6,620 nucleotides of DNA from Patescibacteria group bacterium (lineage in GTDB: Bacteria; Patescibacteriota; Minisyncoccia; Phycocordibacterales; PALSA-1337): NCBI GenBank assembly GCA_023487965.1, contig JAMDBV010000002.1, positions 1 to 6,620 on the forward strand. The letters run 5' to 3'. The translations under genes were made by a program, and so were the position numbers. Positions 6,537 through 6,620 of this stretch are shown here, piece by piece (position 1 is the first letter of the stretch; each line of letters opens with the position of its first letter). The notes beneath the pieces are model-generated. The model ran no database searches. It was given only the letters and a program-made list of their open reading frames with translations, and was not told the origin of the DNA.

Positions 6537-6556
6537 ATGCGGTACAATTACCGCAT
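6537..6556. promoter_or_regulatory. Perfect palindrome over a -10 and the start codon (operator-like)
   Basis: Arms ATGCGGTA (6537-6544) and TACCGCAT (6549-6556) are exact reverse complements around CAAT. The element covers a TACAAT -10-like hexamer (6543-6548) and the first two bases of the ATG at 6555. It could be an operator for a dimeric repressor. In a long-leader mRNA it could instead be a hairpin hiding the start codon. Confidence 0.6.
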
Positions 6557-6620
6557 GAATACACATCATCATCCTAACCGCGCTCTTTCCCAGAAGGAAT
6601 TGGAAGCGCGTAGATTACGA
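6555..6620 (+). CDS. Start of a divergent gene, possibly a helix-turn-helix protein (partial)
   Basis: Only the first 22 codons are in the window, open to the edge: MNTHHHPNRALSQKELEARRLR. It is divergent from mreB, with a good promoter at 6452..6480 and a palindrome covering its start codon. The pattern L-S-x-K-E-L-E-x-R-R-L-R resembles the helix that opens helix-turn-helix domains in some transposases and small regulators, where it is followed by a motif such as G-x-S-x-x-E-I-A. That is a weak similarity over a few residues. The histidine run near the N-terminus is unusual. No Shine-Dalgarno is present, and TACAAT lies 6 nt before the ATG. The context supports a real gene start; the function is a guess. 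Confidence 0.5.
   Translation, partial: MNTHHHPNRALSQKELEARRLR

Overview
The window looks like a piece of a chromosome from an uncultured bacterium, most likely of the Candidate Phyla Radiation (Patescibacteria, Parcubacteria-like). This is inferred from the compact mreB-mreC-mreD-like-PBP2 cluster with a very short mreD-like gene, the small neighbouring nuclease genes, and the absence of usable Shine-Dalgarno sites. No single marker proves it. Stop codons TAG, TAA and TGA are all used as terminators, so there is no sign of TGA recoding.

Layout from left to right. Almost everything is on the minus strand, so transcription runs right to left. At the left edge is the 5' third of dnaK (1..584), whose reading departs from the Hsp70 family at the very edge, inside an 18-bp sequence repeated at 926..943. 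Upstream of it lie an orphan gene of about 103 residues (666..977) and a nuclease gene that fuses an ATP-cone to an Mrr-like PD-(D/E)xK domain (1036..1875). Next comes a compact element of about 580 bp (1955..2533): a 98-residue GIY-YIG nuclease gene enclosed by mirrored clusters of a GTGTCATCCTCGC-type repeat, including 48-bp inverted repeats that are 46/48 identical and carry a perfect hairpin. To its right is the cell-shape operon: PBP2 (2538..4223), a short mreD-like membrane protein (4250..4513), mreC (4510..5379) and mreB (5354..6415). At the right edge a gene on the plus strand (from 6555) begins divergently, behind a good sigma70-type promoter, and its start codon is covered by a perfect 8+4+8 palindrome.

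How the genes work together. MreB filaments, MreC and the mreD-like protein organise the PBP2 transpeptidase for lateral wall synthesis. The four genes are tightly packed (26-nt overlap, ATGA overlap, 26-nt gap). The two nucleases next to them are accessory. The GIY-YIG gene with its repeats looks like a small mobile or repeat-propagating unit inserted just behind the PBP2 stop codon.

The most notable signals are the repeat-bounded GIY-YIG unit and a recurrent TANANT hexamer placed 6-7 nt before five of nine start codons, together with no Shine-Dalgarno at any of them, which suggests leaderless mRNAs. The third is the apparent breakpoint in dnaK at the left edge.
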